From contig CAJNDS010001125.1 in NCBI GenBank assembly GCA_905221605.1, forward strand, positions 248,001 to 312,000: a stretch of 64,000 bases of DNA, read 5' to 3'. The position numbers and the translations under genes are program-made. A model generated the notes under the pieces. It had not been told where the DNA came from. It saw only the letters and a list, made by a program, of their open reading frames with translations, and made no database searches. Shown piece after piece: positions 11,340 through 23,300 of this stretch; within the stretch, counting starts at the first letter, position 1; each line of letters begins with the position of its first letter. This DNA is from Symbiodinium natans (Eukaryota > Sar > Dinophyceae > Suessiales > Symbiodiniaceae).

Positions 11340-12914
11340 CCCCAACCCAAAAATAGCGCACATCCAAAGTAACTCCTCTCGTGCGTAAATAGCAGCCGTT
11401 GCTCATATGTGTATACATATATATATATATATCTGCAAGAATGCCCCTGCCTCTTTGATTTGCCTACTTTGTACCGGTCCACTAGCTAGTTCTGCGGACT
11501 CAGAACGGGAGGGCACCACAACCGAACATGGATGCAGAAACTTGATGGGACGGAACCAAACCAGACAGAGAGCCCGCTTTGCATCTAGTCATAGTGACAA
11601 GACAGGACTCGCTCGCAAACGTAGCAGCGAAACATATGACGTACCTCTCTCTCTAGGAATCCCCGTGAAGGAATACTGAACAATCCCCCAAGAAGGCAAG
11701 ATCTCGCCCGATCTCGGCTTGCTGTTGGGCTCCACAACAAACCACTTACTCCAAATTCGCTAGAAATCACATCACGAAGTGTGGCCCGGGGACACACCCA
11801 GTCGTGTCAATGCAACTTTGAACTCTTGAGACAACGGTGATGGCAACCGACGGCGATGGCAACTACGGCTGCGAACAGAATGCTGCAGCGTTGCTAGTGC
11901 ATCCAAGCCTCAGGGTGCGGCCCAAAAGCTGCCTAGGCAGGAGCATCTTCATCAGTATCTTCACCAGCACAGGTTGAATCCGCGTGCCACTAAGCTGCTG
12001 GAGCTGCTCAACAAGCTGTCCTCGCCGTGCAGTTCACCATGTAGGCTTGGAACGCTTGCAAGGTGTGTGTGTGTGTGAGTAGCAGGCGGCTTCCAGGCCT
12101 TTGTAGTTTGCCGCGGCAGCCTTCATGGCACACCCCAGCGCATGGCGTTTTCAGGTCAAAAGTCACGAGAACATGCCGAGGAGCATGATTGTGATTTGCA
12201 GGAGCTGGATCCCTCAGCTGGAGACTTCGCACGGGCACGAGCCTCGGCGCTGAGAGATGTAGCTTCAAACACTTCAATCCATTGTGGAAAACCTGGGACC
12301 GCGGCTCGTGCAATGTCTGGAGAGCCTTTGCGGCCGCCGACTGCTCCTGATGCCCCCAGCTTTCAAGTGTTTCACGAAGTGTGGCAAAGCAAAGAAAGTC
12401 ACAATGGCTGTTGCAGCGTGAAGCAGCTATTCTCCTCAGCAGCCCAGCCCAAAGAATCCCTGAAGTGAGAATCTCACAGAACTGCTCCGCAGAGTATCCC
12501 TGGAATGCCCACCTCCAGAGAATCCCACAGAGAATCCCTCCGCCAGAGAATCCCACAGAGAATCCCTGCAGTGCCCACGTTTGCCCTAGCGTAGACTTAC
12601 GCAGAGCATCCCGGTAGCACGCCATCCTTCAGAGAGAATGCCCTTCAGAGAGTTTCTGGCGTGCCCAAGCCCAGCGAAGACCCTGGAATATCCTTGGAGT
12701 CAAAAATCGCAGAGATCCCTACAGTGCCTACGACATTGCCTAGTTTTTTGAGCCATGCTGTGCTCTTGTGGCTTAGGTGCTTGACCCGCTCAAACCCTTT
12801 GGCTCCGCGGGCTTCTTGGCACTGCAAGGCTGACCCAGGAAACGTCGACCAGGTGGCTGGCTCTTGCCTCGGCACCCCCACCGGCCTGTGATTGTCAGAA
12901 TCCCTCCGTTCTGT
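11340..12914. other. no gene firmly supported
   Basis: Unassigned. A local repeat of AGAGAATCCC(A/T)C lies at about 12482-12566. Minus frames at 12340-12420 could be short exons but carry no domain. Confidence 0.3.
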
Positions 12915-13235
12915 TGCTGCATCTGATTGAGGCACGCACAGCCGGGCAAATTGTCAGGCGTCAGAGAGACTGACGCGGTGAAGGGGGCCGCTTCAGAGTT
13001 GACTTCGTATACCACATCTCCCTTGACGACGGGTCCTGTGATGGTCGCGCACAGGGTCTTGTCATGCAGTGTGGTACGTATGGGAGTAAGATGGAGAAAG
13101 GCACCCGTGGCTGCTTGCATCCAGGTGTCTGCGCAAGAGCCTGTGCAGCAGGTTGTTAAGCTGACCCTTGAAATTGCCGCCTCAGCGTTCGACAGGAGCG
13201 GACTTCCAGAAAAGAGACTCTGGCAAGCTCAGGCA
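12915..13235 (-). CDS. unrecognised Cys-containing exon
   Basis: The minus strand is open from about 13235 and reads SGSPLLSNAEAAISRVSLTT, then CCTGSCADTWMQAATGAFLH, then TITGPVVKGDVVYEVNSEAA and SVSLTPDNLPGCACLNQ. The pattern (CC..C, alternating hydrophobic/polar strands, C.C near the end) suggests a secreted or lumenal beta-rich domain. No family is recognised. It probably continues in another exon after the Gln at about 12915. There is no start codon or signal peptide in the stretch itself. Confidence 0.5.
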
Positions 13236-14810
13236 ACAGCCCCCGCAAGAGAAGTCCATGCCACGACCTCCATCCTGAAGGAACGCAAGAAGGTTGGGCG
13301 ACGAACTCCCTCTTGTGACTTTCGGGGTCAGAAAGCTAGCTTCAGGCTGGGTTTTGTGTGCATTGGTATTGCTTTATATTGCTTTGGCATTGCGCCCAGT
13401 GTCGGCTCGTGTGCCACCCTTGCTGGAGTCAATCTGCGCAGCATCCAGGAAGCCGAAATCCCAACGCAGAGACAGATGCGGTGACATGGCCTGAGTGAGA
13501 GCCGAGGCAAAGTCCAGTGTGTCCTATGACAATTATGACATCTAAATCGTGCCGAAGCTGCTTGGCACCACTCATTCAAGGTGGAGATGCTCTCAGGACC
13601 TAAAGCGGACGCAGAAGACGAAGCGAAAGAGTCCCAAAAGAAACGATCCAGTGTCCAAGCAGCTCGGGTCACCGGGAAGCTTCCAGCGCTTGGAGTTGCA
13701 GGTCTTGGAGCTGCCTGAAGGGCCTGAGGCGAAACTTCCAGAAGCACTCTGGCTATCTCTGGCTTCGGGAGTGCAGACGCAAGGACCGAGGAATCCGAGG
13801 AAACCTCGAAGAGACCTCGCAGGGACCTCGACGAGGCCCCGCTGCATGTGTTGGGTTCTCGGTTTGCTTTGCTGGGCCAGCAGACCAGCCCATTCAGAAA
13901 GCTTGGCCGTGCTTGTTTGTCTGCTGGGGAAACGGCCGGGGGGGTTCACAACCTGTCCACTGTCAACTCATTGTCTCCGAAAAAGCAACAGAGGAAGCAA
14001 GGGGGCCTAGCCGGCCCTGGGTGCAACTGTGGATCCGTTGCAGTGTCCGGGCTTCATTCAGTCTTTCACGAAGTGCATCCAAATGTGGTCATGCCTTTAC
14101 ACTGTGGGACTTGTGAGTTTCCGCTTGGCCAGAACTCAGGTACTGGCACGCCCAGAGGAACCGGTCCGCGTTTGAAAGACCTGCAATCATCTGAGAATCA
14201 TCTGGGAATCATCTCCAATCTGTCGTGGCTAGCGAGTGCTGCCGTTCCTGAGATATCCAAGGGCCTGCGGTGTTCGCGGACTTCATGCCATTGGATCGCC
14301 TCTCCTACAACTGCCTTGGCAGCGCATTGGTGACGTCAACACCCGGCTCGAGCCAAGACGTGCCATGGGCATGCCACCTGTGTCACGAGTATGCCGCAGA
14401 CATACCACTCAAGTGCGACAGACGTGCTGCGTGCAGTGCGGTTGGGCAGATCAGACGGAAGAGACTGGGCAATGGAATGGTTTAAATTGCTTAGCAGTCC
14501 GACTTTTCATCCCTTCGCACCAGTCAAAGCTCACCCCTGCGAGACTTGAGCTCCTCTTCACGGCAAGAATCAACGCCACTTTGCAACAGCTTCCCTATGC
14601 CCCCTCCTGCTCGATAGCTACAGTATAATGCAGAGTTGAGCAAATCAACTGCATGACTGCTCTCAAGCTCAGCTCCAAGTCGAAAGCATTTGACCTGTGT
14701 CATCACAGTACCCGGCGCAGCATCCACACCCCTGCTCCATCCACCCGGTACACACCGTGCGCCTGCCAACCCGGTTCGCTAGGCGTAGAGAACAACGTCT
14801 ACACACACCA
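13236..14810. other. no gene supported
   Basis: Short open frames on both strands; none shows a domain, a conserved motif or a convincing exon boundary. Confidence 0.3.
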
Positions 14811-15072
14811 TCACCCTCCTTGTGTTCGGGGCTTCTGTGAAGGTGTGCCCGTCTCCACCCTCTCGTAAGGCGGAGTTGGATGAGCCAGACAGTGATGGTC
14901 TCTTATTGTGCGGAACGCTGGCGGTCGAAGCCAATCCGAGGTATGGGGGAGCCGGACGGCCCCGTGGTCCTTGAAGGCAGCATCGGCCAAGTCGGGCACC
15001 GGCTTGCTTTTCACCAGGGCCATCACAATACCGCCTCTGGCCAAATGGTTCATGACTTGCACGACCTGTCAA
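14811..15072 (-). CDS. unrecognised exon
   Basis: Following an ATTGACAG acceptor near 15069 the minus strand reads VVQVMNHLARGGIVMALVKS and then KPVPDLADAAFKDHGAVRLP, with a further TSDWLRPPAFR. The helix-rich amino-acid pattern is clearly protein-like up to about 14920; the continuation toward 14811 is less certain. No family is recognised. Confidence 0.45.
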
Positions 15073-15140
15073 TAGCCAACCTTTGAATCATGTTTCATCC
15101 ACCGCAAGCGCCGTCAGAAACTTAGCACTTCGCTGCATGC

Positions 15141-15515
15141 TCATGTGAAGGCGGGTGTACTTAAATTGCACCAGCCTGACGGCAGAACCCGGCAAAGCGG
15201 GTTCGTATGTGCAGTGCGTTCCCGTTCAGGGCAGTTTCGCTCGTGCGTTGCGCCTGTCGGCAAACCTCGGGCATCGTACTCATTTACGTAGAAAATCAGA
15301 ATGCCGAGCTTAGCTCGTTTGTCTTTGCATTGTATGATTTCAGTAGTAGTGCACGCATCATGAGCTGAACCACTGAGACTGGGAATGTCAGGGAATCTTG
15401 TGTTCTGCAGGTCCTCCACGGCATCCCGAGCCGTGCTCCAGAACTCAGAGTCCGAGATGGAGTGGACACGCTTCAAGGAGGGCAGGATCTTGGTGCCCTG
15501 AGAAACGACACACAA
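15141..15515 (-). CDS. unrecognised exon(s)
   Basis: The minus strand reads TKILPSLKRVHSISDSEFWS, then TARDAVEDLQNTRFPDIPSL, starting after an AG near 15500, and later GILIFYVNEYDARGLP. The first part looks exonic; the middle may include intron. It may belong to the same gene as the exon at 14811-15072, which lies downstream on the same strand. No family is recognised. Confidence 0.35.
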   Translation of the reverse strand: MCVVSQGTKILPSLKRVHSISDSEFWSTARDAVEDLQNTRFPDIPSLSGSAHDACTTTEIIQCKDKRAKLGILIFYVNEYDARGLPTGATHERNCPERERTAHTNPLCRVLPSGWCNLSTPAFT

Positions 15516-15870
15516 AAAACACAGAACATCACTAAAAATTTAAAATGAAGGCTCTGTCTCAGTCCCCTTCTGCCCTGGCGACCCTAAGGCGACCCGAAGG
15601 CCCGGGGTATTCACTAGTGTGCCACCTGCCTTGCCCAGATTGAAGATATCCTGCAGATCCCACAATGCAAAAGTCAAGCACCCGCGCGCTCTCACACGCA
15701 TGCAGGCACCATGAGTCCTGCATCTCTGGCCTGCCAGGTGATCCACGTCCAATGGGGTGCAGACAACCCCATCAAGCACGGACAAAGCCTGGCCCGCCTG
15801 ACAGACTTTGGGAGCTGGATGGGCTCTCTGCGCAGGTAGTCGAGCGACCGCTCCAGCGCCTGAAGGTGCA

Positions 15871-15930
15871 CTCCGCAAGGCTCCGCAAAAGGCTCCGCAA
15901 AAGGCTCCGCAAAAGGCTCCGCAAAAGGCC
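15871..15930. repeat. 12-bp tandem repeat
   Basis: The unit CTCCGCAAAAGG starts at 15881, 15893, 15905 and 15917, with a shortened copy at 15871. On the minus strand it would encode a CGAF repeat, but I see no gene context for that. Confidence 0.9.
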
Positions 15931-16017
15931 TTGCAAGGCTCCGAACAGCTCAAGCCAGGCCTCCAGTCCTTTCCGATCTGCTTGGTTCAGGAGCTTGAGC
16001 CCCTCACTGACTCGAAC

Positions 16018-17644
16018 CTAAAGCACGCGCGCACATCCACAGAAACCTTGGCCTTCAAAAGAACTGCAGCTTAACATGGGCGTAGGCTCCCAGCTCGCAC
16101 AACATTCCACTGCACCAGCGAGTCCCAGAGCTCCTGCCCAAGCTGTCCAAAGCTGTTCCATGAATCTGAAAACCACATGATGAGGGGGAGGGAGGGGGAC
16201 GGGGGGAGGGGGGCGGTCTTCGTCGCTCCTGGCGGGAGACCTTCATGTCGTCGTTCATGTCATGGTACGCGACGGTGTCTTCAGCCTTGAAGGAAATAAA
16301 TAGATCCTTGTGCTTTAAGAACTCCGGATCGGAGAGGCGCCGCAAGGCCGAAGAGTCACCGTGCCCAAACCAAGCAATGGTCTCTTGCACGGTGATCTCG
16401 CCATCTGAATCTGTGTCGACCAACTTCAATATTCTGTCAAGCTGCTCTTCCATCTTCTTGGCTTTACTGCTAGGTGAAATTCCAGTGACTTCGAAAGTCA
16501 CATAGCCTGACCACGCCATCGCCACGCACTGCCCGACTTCAGCGGACAAGGACAAACGAGGCAAGAAGGCTCGAAGAAACTGGACAGGCTGCGGGAAGGC
16601 GTACTGGAGTGTTAAAGCAGAGCCACATTCCCCGTCCGCAGGGGGCAAAGTGGATGTCTCGTGCAAGTATCCCGGAGGCCAGATCACCGCACCCATCTCC
16701 CGGTTCAAGAAGCCCAGGTCGGGTTCCCACTTCTTGGCATCATAGACTCCACCGTCGAACTCATCAAAAGAGTCGAGAAAGGACATCTTTGGCAACATCA
16801 TCTTTCGCCATCGCTTGTCCCCCCGCAGCTGGAGAGATACCACCGACTCGCAGTATCCGTCGGCATGGGCTCCCGCACCACAGTGTGCTCCTGGCGAAAA
16901 CCAAACTTCGAAGCTCCTGTTCATCTTGGCCTTGTTGAGGGGATCCTGCAGAAATGGCGGCGCCTGAAAGCGCTGCTGCACCTTCCGCTTCTCTTTCGGG
17001 GAGAGCTCGTCCTTCACGTGCCAAACGTATGGCCCCCGCTTGGGCTTCAAGGGATCGTCTGCATATCGCTTTGAGGCAGGTCTTGAGAAGTTATGCCACC
17101 AGGTCTTTTCGTCTGGCTTGAATGAGCCTAACTTAAACCGCAGCTCTCCATCAATCACCTTAGTGTCGTGCTTTCTGCGATCAAAACCCGGGAGTGCATC
17201 TATGTACTCAGCCTTCATGTAGCCAAATGGAAATGACTCGGCAAAGTCCTTGCACGTCCACCCTGAATATGTCATCCCATCTGCCCAGTCAGAAACTATG
17301 ATGGGGTAACCTCTGCGGGCATGGAAGAGAAACTCTTCCCGAGTTGGCTTGCTGAGAACGACAGGTGCAGGCAATCCCTGTTCGTCCCGCTCGCCACCCT
17401 GCCCAGGGAAGTATTCTTCCAGCGTTGGCTCCCACAGTGGAGGCTTGGTGAGCGTGCTGAGGTCGATATCAAAAAGCTCCTTGCTGGCTGCGGGGGAAAG
17501 ATTCCCGAGGAACAGGAGCAGACTGCTTTTCCACCTGAGCCAGAAAAGAGACTTGCACTGTGATCCAGCACGCCTTTCACACTGCTCTGAGGCCGGTGCC
17601 TTGACAGCGTCATGGCCGGTGGTGAAAAAGGCTAAGCCAAACAA
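16018..17644 (-). CDS. JmjC/cupin-type oxygenase-like protein with C-terminal EF-hands
   Basis: The minus strand is open from 17644 to 16227. The protein-like part begins after a polypyrimidine-CAG acceptor at 17488 (PASKELFDIDLSTL). The central domain reads FEVWFSPGAHCGAGAHADGY and then VVSLQLRGDKRWRKMMLP; the HxD pair (16859-16867) and a distal His in WPPGYLHET (16661-16663) fit the Fe(II)/2-oxoglutarate triad of JmjC/cupin_8 hydroxylases. C-terminal to it are two EF-hand loops: DTDSDGEITVQE (about 16381-16416), canonical, and DMNDDMKVSRQEF, which lacks the Gly at loop position 6. The second loop is completed only if a 61-bp GC-AG intron (16166-16226) is removed; the last exon then runs 16165-16018 to a TAG. 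No ATG opens the long frame (it begins at TTG), so upstream exons exist. Substrate (histone, other protein or RNA) cannot be told. Confidence 0.75.
16166..16226 (-). other. short GC-AG intron in the JmjC/EF-hand gene
   Basis: On the minus strand the donor is CAGGA|GCGACG and the acceptor TTTTCAG|ATTCATGG, with a long C-rich tract between. Reading through it adds an artificial RRRPPPSPRPPPSPSS segment. Splicing instead gives QEFMEQLW directly after the EF-hand loop, as expected of the helix that follows. Confidence 0.65.
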
Positions 17645-20349
17645 CCGAACTACAAGCGCATAGTGACTTTTTTAGGGGGGGGGGAGTCGAAGCTGTTGGA
17701 GTCCCAATAGTCTACCGCGATATGGCGTCGAAAGGGCTTCAAGTAGGTTAAGGAAGTTGCGGAGGGGTCTTGCAATCTTGCATGTTTTCCATGCTGATCT
17801 TGGGAACGAAACTGGCAACGTGACAAGATTTTAGACCGCAAGCATCGAACCTCAAGACCGTCACGTGACAGAATCTCAGCTGAGTCCAGCAAGCCGCTCA
17901 ATTGCAGGAGCCTGGCGTAGGCTCTTTGCTCCGGAGGTCACGGGGCAGGCCCAGCGCACTGGAGACCTCTTTCGTGCTTCACAAGACTTCAACGTCTCCC
18001 CATTTTCCCAATCGCAGCACGACATTGCTTTGAAAGGCCTCGCAAAGGTGAAAGCGGACCTGGTGGCGAGAGCTGCTGAAAGCACCATGAGAAGTTCCAC
18101 GGATTGAAGCAACAGCAATGGCCTGCAATGAGTCTCCGAACTTGTCGGCTGACTCCACAATGGCATGCCCCACCCAAACTTCAGAAGGCGCCACACCTGC
18201 CATCGTGCTGCAGATACAGCAGCCCTGCAGTTTACGGAGCAAACCTTCGAATCAAAACCCTATCTCCTAAACCCTAAACCCTAAACCCTAAACCCTAAAC
18301 CCTAGACCCGAAATTGGAGGGCAGCCGGGCCTTCAGTCGCTTTCGAGCTGTCCCCGTAAAGCTGCTGCAGCTCTCGTAGCTCGTCATCAGAGCAGAAGCA
18401 GCCCTGCGCCGGCATCGCCAGAGCTCATGGAAATCCTACCTTCCCAACACTGACACTTTCCCATAAAATCAGGTTGCGAGGGCTGCTACTGAGGGTTTGT
18501 CGTTTTTAGCAGCTTTCGATGGGCTATGCCGCCTTTCCTTCGGCTGTAGGTACTACTTTTTTCTGCCCTGCTTTGCAACCGTCTGTGCATGTCTGTGGGC
18601 GTGCAGTGCAGCCACTACACACCTTCGAAGATTCACGTGCCTTGTCTGACTGGTCGTCAACCAGCTTAGAGAAATCGGCCAGGCAAAGGCCTTCTTCCTG
18701 CACTCCATCGCACACAGTTCTCATCGAAAGCACATGTGCATGATGACCATACCTCCATGACGTCAAGCTCCATGCACAGCGACGTGTACTCCCTCGACGT
18801 GAACGGATGAATGAACACATGGAGCGATTCATTCGCAGACACAAGCATCTTTAAGTGTAAGCTGCAGACTCTGCCCAGTCTTCATCAGTCCCATCAAATC
18901 CTTCGGATCACGCATCACAAGAAGCCAGAAGCATAAAATTAGCCAAAAATGGCAGCGACAGCCTAGCTCAAGCTGCTGGACATGCGCTCAACCTGCCGTC
19001 ATTAGCTACGACACCGTACCTCAGCGGTCTTGGACCGCAATGGCACTGGCATGAAACACACTCCCGTCCGCAAGCCTGATTCCAACAGAACCGTATCGGA
19101 ACGCCACATCATTTCCAAACCCAATTTCTCCCCACTTCCTCACACACATTCGACTAAACAGCATCCCCGGAATCCCCGGCGCGCACCTGTGAAGGTCGCC
19201 AGCTTCCGAAGCCCTTTCTGTCCCAAGTGCTCACCACTCGTCAGGGCTTGGAAGGCTTCCTGGCCGAAGCGCCGGAAAAAACGAAGCCTAAAGATGACAA
19301 AGGATCCGAGTCTAAGATACTAACATGCTGTCACACTTCAGCCTTGATCAGCATGGCCCGTTTTGGAGCTAGCAGCGGCCGGCGCAAGCCTCAGAGCCAC
19401 AGGAACAACACATGAATGATGCAGGAAAAACGGCAACTGCGCGGGGCAATGTCACGCACACTGCGCAGAAGCCTGCCAAGGCTGGAGCAAAGGAGATCGT
19501 CGGGTCTCAGCCGTAGCTGGTGCGCCTGCCACATGCTGCACTGACACCGCGCAATGAAAGTGCTGCTTGGGACACGCTAGGCCTCGATCAAGTCTAGTGG
19601 GACGTCGAAACCACCGGACAGAGTGTGCCTGCTAAGTGGCACTGAGTGGCAGCCTACTGGCCAAGAGCTTAGCAATCATGCTGGCAGCACCCCTCAAAAA
19701 AGCGCACAGCAACGCCATCCAAAAGACGACCATCACTCTCGGCCACAGATGTGCTCGCAGCCTGGTGCAGACACCGCAGTCGCATGCAGTCGCTGGCTCT
19801 TGAGAGCACCTTCCTTTGAACAAAACAAGCATGCCACCCGATGGCAAGTAAGCACCTTTTTTTCAAGTGGCCAGCGAGCCCCGTAGCTTCAAGATAAATA
19901 GAAGTGCAGCCGTCGACAACATATCGTGTCGAAACAGCTGCCAAAAGATGCTAAAGCGGTGTCAGCCGGGGGGCTAATGAGTTCTTCTTGCGCGTCTGCC
20001 AGAAGTTGAAATCGAACGCTGTTGCCGCAGTCCGGTTCAATAGATCCTACACGTCTATCAAGTTAACACTACTAGCAGCAGTGCAGCTTGACTATTGAAA
20101 CGGCACTCTGCAGCAAGCCACTCAAGGAATTACCTGAAACCCGTCGCTTCAATGGACTAGTTTCAGTGATTGGAAAGCCAGAAATGGAGCATGGGGACTT
20201 TCAACTCTCGACCTCCGGATCTTTCCAGCCTACCAATTCTTAAGTGTCCAAGGCAGCACTGAGCTGCACTGAGGGCCCAGAAGGCACCAAAATCAACGAG
20301 AAGCGCCGCCGAAGCCGCTGATGGTTTTTTTTTGCGGAGGCACTTCTTC
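17645..20349. other. between the JmjC-like and Xpt-like genes; exon candidates only
   Basis: The 5' exons of the JmjC-like gene should lie here. Candidate minus-strand exons are 18090-18200 (GVAPSEVWVGHAIVESADKF) and 18750-18848 (LVSANESLHVFIHPFTSREY) with a possible continuation 18600-18745 in another frame (EEGLCLADFSKLVDDQSDKA). None carries a known domain. 18850-20349 holds nothing I can support. Confidence 0.3.
18267..18305. repeat. interstitial telomere-like repeat
   Basis: Five near-perfect CCCTAAA units. Confidence 0.95.
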
Positions 20350-23300
20350 TTAAGACACTGACAATCGCTGCAGCCACTCGGCAACCTTGACCTCGCACCG
20401 ACCATCGGAAATGCCGACCACATCAGCCAGCACAACAACCTCATCAGGCATCGCAAGAAGCGACACGTGAGAAGGAGAAGGAGAAGCTCTCTATCTCTCT
20501 AATCCCCAGCTGCGCCTTTCCGCCCAGAGCCTCACGGCCTGCAAGCAGCGGGATGCTCACAACTTGACCCACTGTTTGACCACAACCTACCACAACACAA
20601 CTCCCCGCCTGTGGTGTTTGACCCGTTGGCCACGGAGTTAGGTCGCTGGCCCACGAGGCCCGTGCGGTTCAAGGCCAGGAAGGCGAAGCCCGCGACTGTT
20701 GCGCCGGCCTCCTCGCCTACAGCGCAAAGCAGAAGCAGCAAAATGCTGAGTAAGTCATGCCGAGTCACACTACTAAGTGAAGACAACGTGGCACAAACGT
20801 CTGACAGTCGCTAGAGTAAGATCCACAAGGCTTTTGCCAATGACTCAGGGCCGAACAGATACGCTTCAATGCCATGGCGGTTTGTCCTGAAGTCACAGGC
20901 CCGGTGCACACAAGGCAGCCGACGAGAAGCACATCACAGCGGATCTCAAACTGCTCAGGTGCGCTTAGCCAGTTCAGTCACGCATTATATGATAGTATAC
21001 GTAACATGCGCCGCCTCTGTAAGGCTCTGCAAGCCTTGTGAGCTAACGAGGCCCTGGCCTGAGGCCAAGAAGTCATCCACGATTAGCACTCGGTCACTTG
21101 GACCAAAGAACTCACCGGAGACGTTGAACATACCTCGTTTTCTGTGCGCAGACATGTGCTGATGGGAAGAATTTCGGAGAATAAGATTTCACTGACTTTC
21201 TTCGGTACAGATCCGGGATTGGCTTCCAATCCTTGTGTCACATTCCCCGCCTGTTGGAGCTTGTGCACTCAGAATCTTCTGGTCCTTCATGGTCAGCGGA
21301 ACGCCAGTGCCTCATGCTAAAATACGCCACAACAGAGACCTCAAGAGCGCCTTAGAAGACTCCAACTAAGCCATGCCCAGCAGCGTGCGAAGATCATAGG
21401 GACTTCGGAATGCCTGGCAACCACGTACGCCACCGGCAAGCCCTGCACGGGCGCACCTGAGATGATTCAAGTGAAGTCACACATCCTGTTGCATCGCAAT
21501 GTACAGCATTGTACAGCAGTTGAAGACCAGCCGCCTGTCAGAACCTTGGTGACACCAGCAAATTGTGCTGCCAGCACGTCACCGCAGGCATCCAGCATCA
21601 CAGGGTCCATGCTCATATGCTGGCCCAAGACCTTGGGGCTTACCACTGCGTTCCGACAAGTGGGGACCGTCCAAGCAAGGGGCTGGGAGATACCTGCGTG
21701 CAGAGAGCTGGGCCTACCACCGATCTGAACTTCATAGCGTTCTTCGCCGCATCAATCTCCACTTCTTTGCTCATTCGTCGGACGAGGTCTGTAGCCACGC
21801 GCACCCAGGTGTCGCGAGCAGGCTCCGGACAGCGGAAAACTTTCATCCCTGACGGAGAGATTTGGCTACCACGGCAATCGCATCCGAAATGTCTAAATGC
21901 TTGACATCCAGGCGCCCTCTCCAGCCTTGATCGCCCACTGATAACACTTTCGTGAGGGCGACAATACTATCCTAAGGACTGGACTTGCATTCATCCCCAA
22001 CGCATCTCCAAGACATCCAGGACGGACCAGAATGTGCTGGCGAGGCACTGCCATGTGTGGTCGCGATGACAGAATTTTGCCGCGGCCATGTTGGAAAACC
22101 TTCGCGCAAAAGGAACAACGTTTGTGAGAAGGCCACAAATGGCGTCCCCGATTTTAAAACATTAAAAAGCAAAGGCAACTGTCTAGTAAAGTGAGAAGCC
22201 TATGCAACTACATTTATACATATCTCACAATATCCCAACACTGAAGTCCTCAAATCAAAACAAACGCAGCATCTAAAGCCCCGGATTCCTAAACAGCGCA
22301 GCCCCAACACATCATTTCCAGTAAAGCCATCAAGTCCCCCTCGCTACTCAAGAACCGACCGAAAAGCCTTGTCAAGCGACGCCTATCAATTCTGCAGGAC
22401 CACTCAACATGAATACGACTTGATATACGTAAAGCTTAAAATGTAGTGACCGCAAGTATCACCGCGACATGCCTCTGATTGAATGCTTGCACGTGTGATC
22501 ATACCAAAAAGCGTCCTGTAAAGCCTAGTTCCGAAACACACTTTCGACCAAAGTTCTTTGCAACCCCTTGCACTATAATTAGATAGTCAAATAGTCTTAC
22601 ATGCCTCTAAGCAGTACCTGTAGCATGTCATGACTCAGCACCTGAAAACAGACAGACTTGGAATCATTGGACAGCTGCTTACCGCGCCTTCTCCACAAGG
22701 AAGCCGGCACCCACAACAGTGGCACCCACCTACAACAGACAGAAATGTCAGCTTGACCGCTTGAATATGTCAAGCAGGTTCTTTGATGAAGGCTCAGCTT
22801 ATCACAAAGAAGGCTTCACAGCTTTACACAAACCTTCCCTTTTAAGCCCAACTCCTGGTCACAGAGGTTCTGCAGCGCCAAAGTCGTGGCGCCATTGCCC
22901 AAGATGTCGTCCACCAAAAGCACCTCAATGATGTTTATAAAGTCTTTTGCAGAGGTCTTTTGGAGTCCGAGAGGATGCTGGTTATGGATCCTTGCATGGT
23001 TGACCTGGGCCCTGGACAGCATCATCTTTTCGCAGGTGGTCCTGAGCCAAGTGCGGTGTGGTCAGGTCGGCGGTAACTTCTGCATGAGGGGGTATGCCAT
23101 GCTGGGCTATGCAACCCATTGCAGGTCAAGGCTCGCGAAAGATGTGCAGGTTTCCCCGCGCTGAATCAGTGCTACCCTCCACTTTTGCGGAGATTGTGCC
23201 ACCAGCAACAGCCATAACCTTGCTCAACTCCCTTCGCGCCTCATTTAAGATGGGCAAGAACAGAGAACAGTATGCCGTGTGCATGTCACTTGCTCACGCC

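Noticed and set aside
10719-11482. Open frames rich in Leu-Ser or Tyr-Ile
   Set aside because: They are translations of the AG and AT microsatellites. The short GDVSSGASGEFVSPRKAAEQ part near 10760-10860 may be exonic but cannot be bounded.
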